DNA from: Glandiceps talaboti
Taxonomy: Eukaryota > Hemichordata > Enteropneusta > Spengelidae
NCBI RefSeq assembly: GCF_964340395.1
Contig: NC_135563.1
Location: 15,284,151-15,348,150, forward strand
Direction: 5' to 3'
Length of the DNA stretch: 64,000 nucleotides
The notes under the pieces: generated by a model
The model's input: the letters and a program-made list of their open reading frames with translations, nothing else
What the model was told of the DNA's origin: nothing
Databases searched by the model: none
Translations under genes and position numbers: made by a program
In this document: piece after piece, positions 62,336-64,000 of the stretch
Layout of the letters: each line of letters opens with the position of its first letter
How positions within the stretch are numbered: the stretch's first letter is position 1

Positions 62336-64000
62336 TAGTATATAAAACTTATATATTGAAACCTTGAACTTAACCGCTGGTCATCACGTCAGCAAAATAA
62401 TGCTACGATGAAACTAGTTTCCATACTACATAAGTTACATAATTAAATATATAATATACATTCGTCTCGTAGCAATAATAATATCTTCGTGTTCGTACTT
62501 TGGTAGGAAACTAGTAATGCACAAAGCCATGAGTGTTTCTCTTATATTAAATAATCACGACCAATTCGTAGAAATAATGTCATCGAAACCAGTTCTCAGG
62601 AACTTGACTTCATCATGTCATATCCCTAATTGGTATATAAAATGCTTCCTCTTTGACAATCGCGTTTCAAGGACAAAGTTGGACTTTGTAGTGTAGATGT
62701 CTGCTCAGACCAAATTGGTGGTCTGAGATGTCTGTTAGGATAGTGTGTAAACGAGCTCTGCAAGTGGGGTTGGGGGTTGTGGGTTGGGGGTTTCCAGTTC
62801 GGTATCAAAATGTCGAAATAATCACAAACGAAATCGACATTATATATACGAATTTTAAGACTTTTTTGGTTCTAATTTGCCGACAAATTGTCACATAGAC
62901 CATCTTTTAATATCCGAGAAGCTTGTTGCGAGAGTATCGGAACTCTTTATAAATACCAAAGCTAACATGTTTCTGTAAAGTTTCAACGGGGTGCCAACCT
63001 CGACAGATCGTATATACACACGTCAGTCGCAACAACAACCGTTCATATTGTGACAATGCATTTGTACACTTTTTCAACATATGAGAAACACTTTTCAACA
63101 CGTTGAATAATATCTTTTGTCAGAGAATGACAAATGACTCAAGAAGTTACCATTATTATGACATGCTACTACTATTGTACCATCGTTACCTCTAGCGTTA
63201 AATAGTCGTTGCACAACAAACATCCACATACACCTTGAGCGCAAAACTTACACTTTTAACAGTGAGAAATAACTGCTAAAGTCTATTTTGCTGTAACCCG
63301 CGCATTTAATTCAATATGTTCACGAAAAACACGAAAAGTTACAAGTTATGAAAATAGATATATGCGACTACAAAAGTGGAGGCTCATGGTCTATAAACTT
63401 CCAATTCTAGCTTGGTCAAGGCTCAAACCACTGAGGTTTTCTTAGTGGTCTGAGGTCCAGGTAACAGTTGGAGTTGACTTAAACCAAGTTCCTTTTTTGA
63501 CTGTCTTTTTTTGTACTGGTATATTAAATAGCCATGAATTTGTTGTTACACTGGTTATGCTATGGTTTTTGAAACCTGCTTAAATGTAAAATACTAAAAC
63601 GAAAGATATTATTTTTGAGAACTTAGATTTTAACTTTTAACCACTAGAAAGAACTTTTTTAAAGTTTTAACACGAACCATTGTACAGGGTCTATGCACGA
63701 ACAGTATGCCAACCCTTCCTCATATACCTTTCTCATATATATTAAGAACCCTGCCCGTCGACCTCGCTCTCCGTCTATATAGAAGTTGACCCTAAAATAA
63801 AATATGGGTACAAACAAAAAACGTACCAGTGATATATGGCACAATTCCTATTTCTTCTCCTTGTACACTGACTTGTTGTAAGCTTAATACCAGAAACTAA
63901 AGGGTTGTTCGTTGCAAGCGCTGTGATAGGATAATAGGCGATCGGTTTGTTAAAAAACAGAAATTGAGAATTGATGAATAGACCTACATGACCACTTCTT
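62336..64000. other. CpG-bearing non-coding region
   Basis: CpG dinucleotides are visibly commoner than in the preceding 40 kb (CGTCTCGTAG, CGTGTTCGTAC, CCGTCGACCTCG). Contains the perfect hairpin CTCAGACCA/TGGTCTGAG at 62704-62727 and a similar imperfect one at 63422-63456. No coding exon supported. Confidence 0.4.

Overview
The window is animal nuclear DNA, most likely from a marine invertebrate. It is AT-rich, its introns are bounded by GT...AG, it carries many microsatellites and short fold-back elements, and its two recognisable genes are strongly conserved metazoan genes. I cannot name the species. There is no sign of prokaryotic organisation.

Positions 1-14579 (minus strand) hold the first 16 coding exons of tankyrase, about 821 residues. 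They cover the short N-terminus and all five ankyrin-repeat clusters. The gene runs off the left edge in the Ser/Pro/Thr-rich linker, so the SAM and PARP domains lie outside. Positions 14883-18865 (plus strand) hold a complete seven-exon GINS4/SLD5 gene, a replicative-helicase subunit of 220 residues. The two start codons face away from each other across 303 bp. This looks like a bidirectional promoter and has an E2F-like and a ZNF143-like motif next to the GINS4 start. Every splice phase in both genes closes without a frameshift.

From 18.9 to 25.3 kb I see a diverged tandem duplication, one small minus-strand coding candidate (20261-20497), and two transposon-like fold-back elements. From 25.3 to 42.7 kb a series of plus-strand open segments with plausible splice sites suggests an unrecognised multi-exon gene. 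Several segments need frameshifts or contain in-frame stops, so it may be a decayed gene or partly chance. This is the least certain but most interesting part.

From 42.7 to 61 kb I see no supportable gene, only repeats. These include a near-complete 360-bp inverted repeat, a 3 x 65-bp tandem array and long GT/GTAT arrays. The last 3 kb have visibly more CpG dinucleotides and one 131-codon open frame.

The recurrent theme outside the genes is non-autonomous DNA-transposon debris. At least eight fold-back elements are visible, four with what look like intact target-site duplications (8, 9, 8-9 bp and TTAA), plus one tRNA-headed SINE-like element. I found no new biological system that I could defend.
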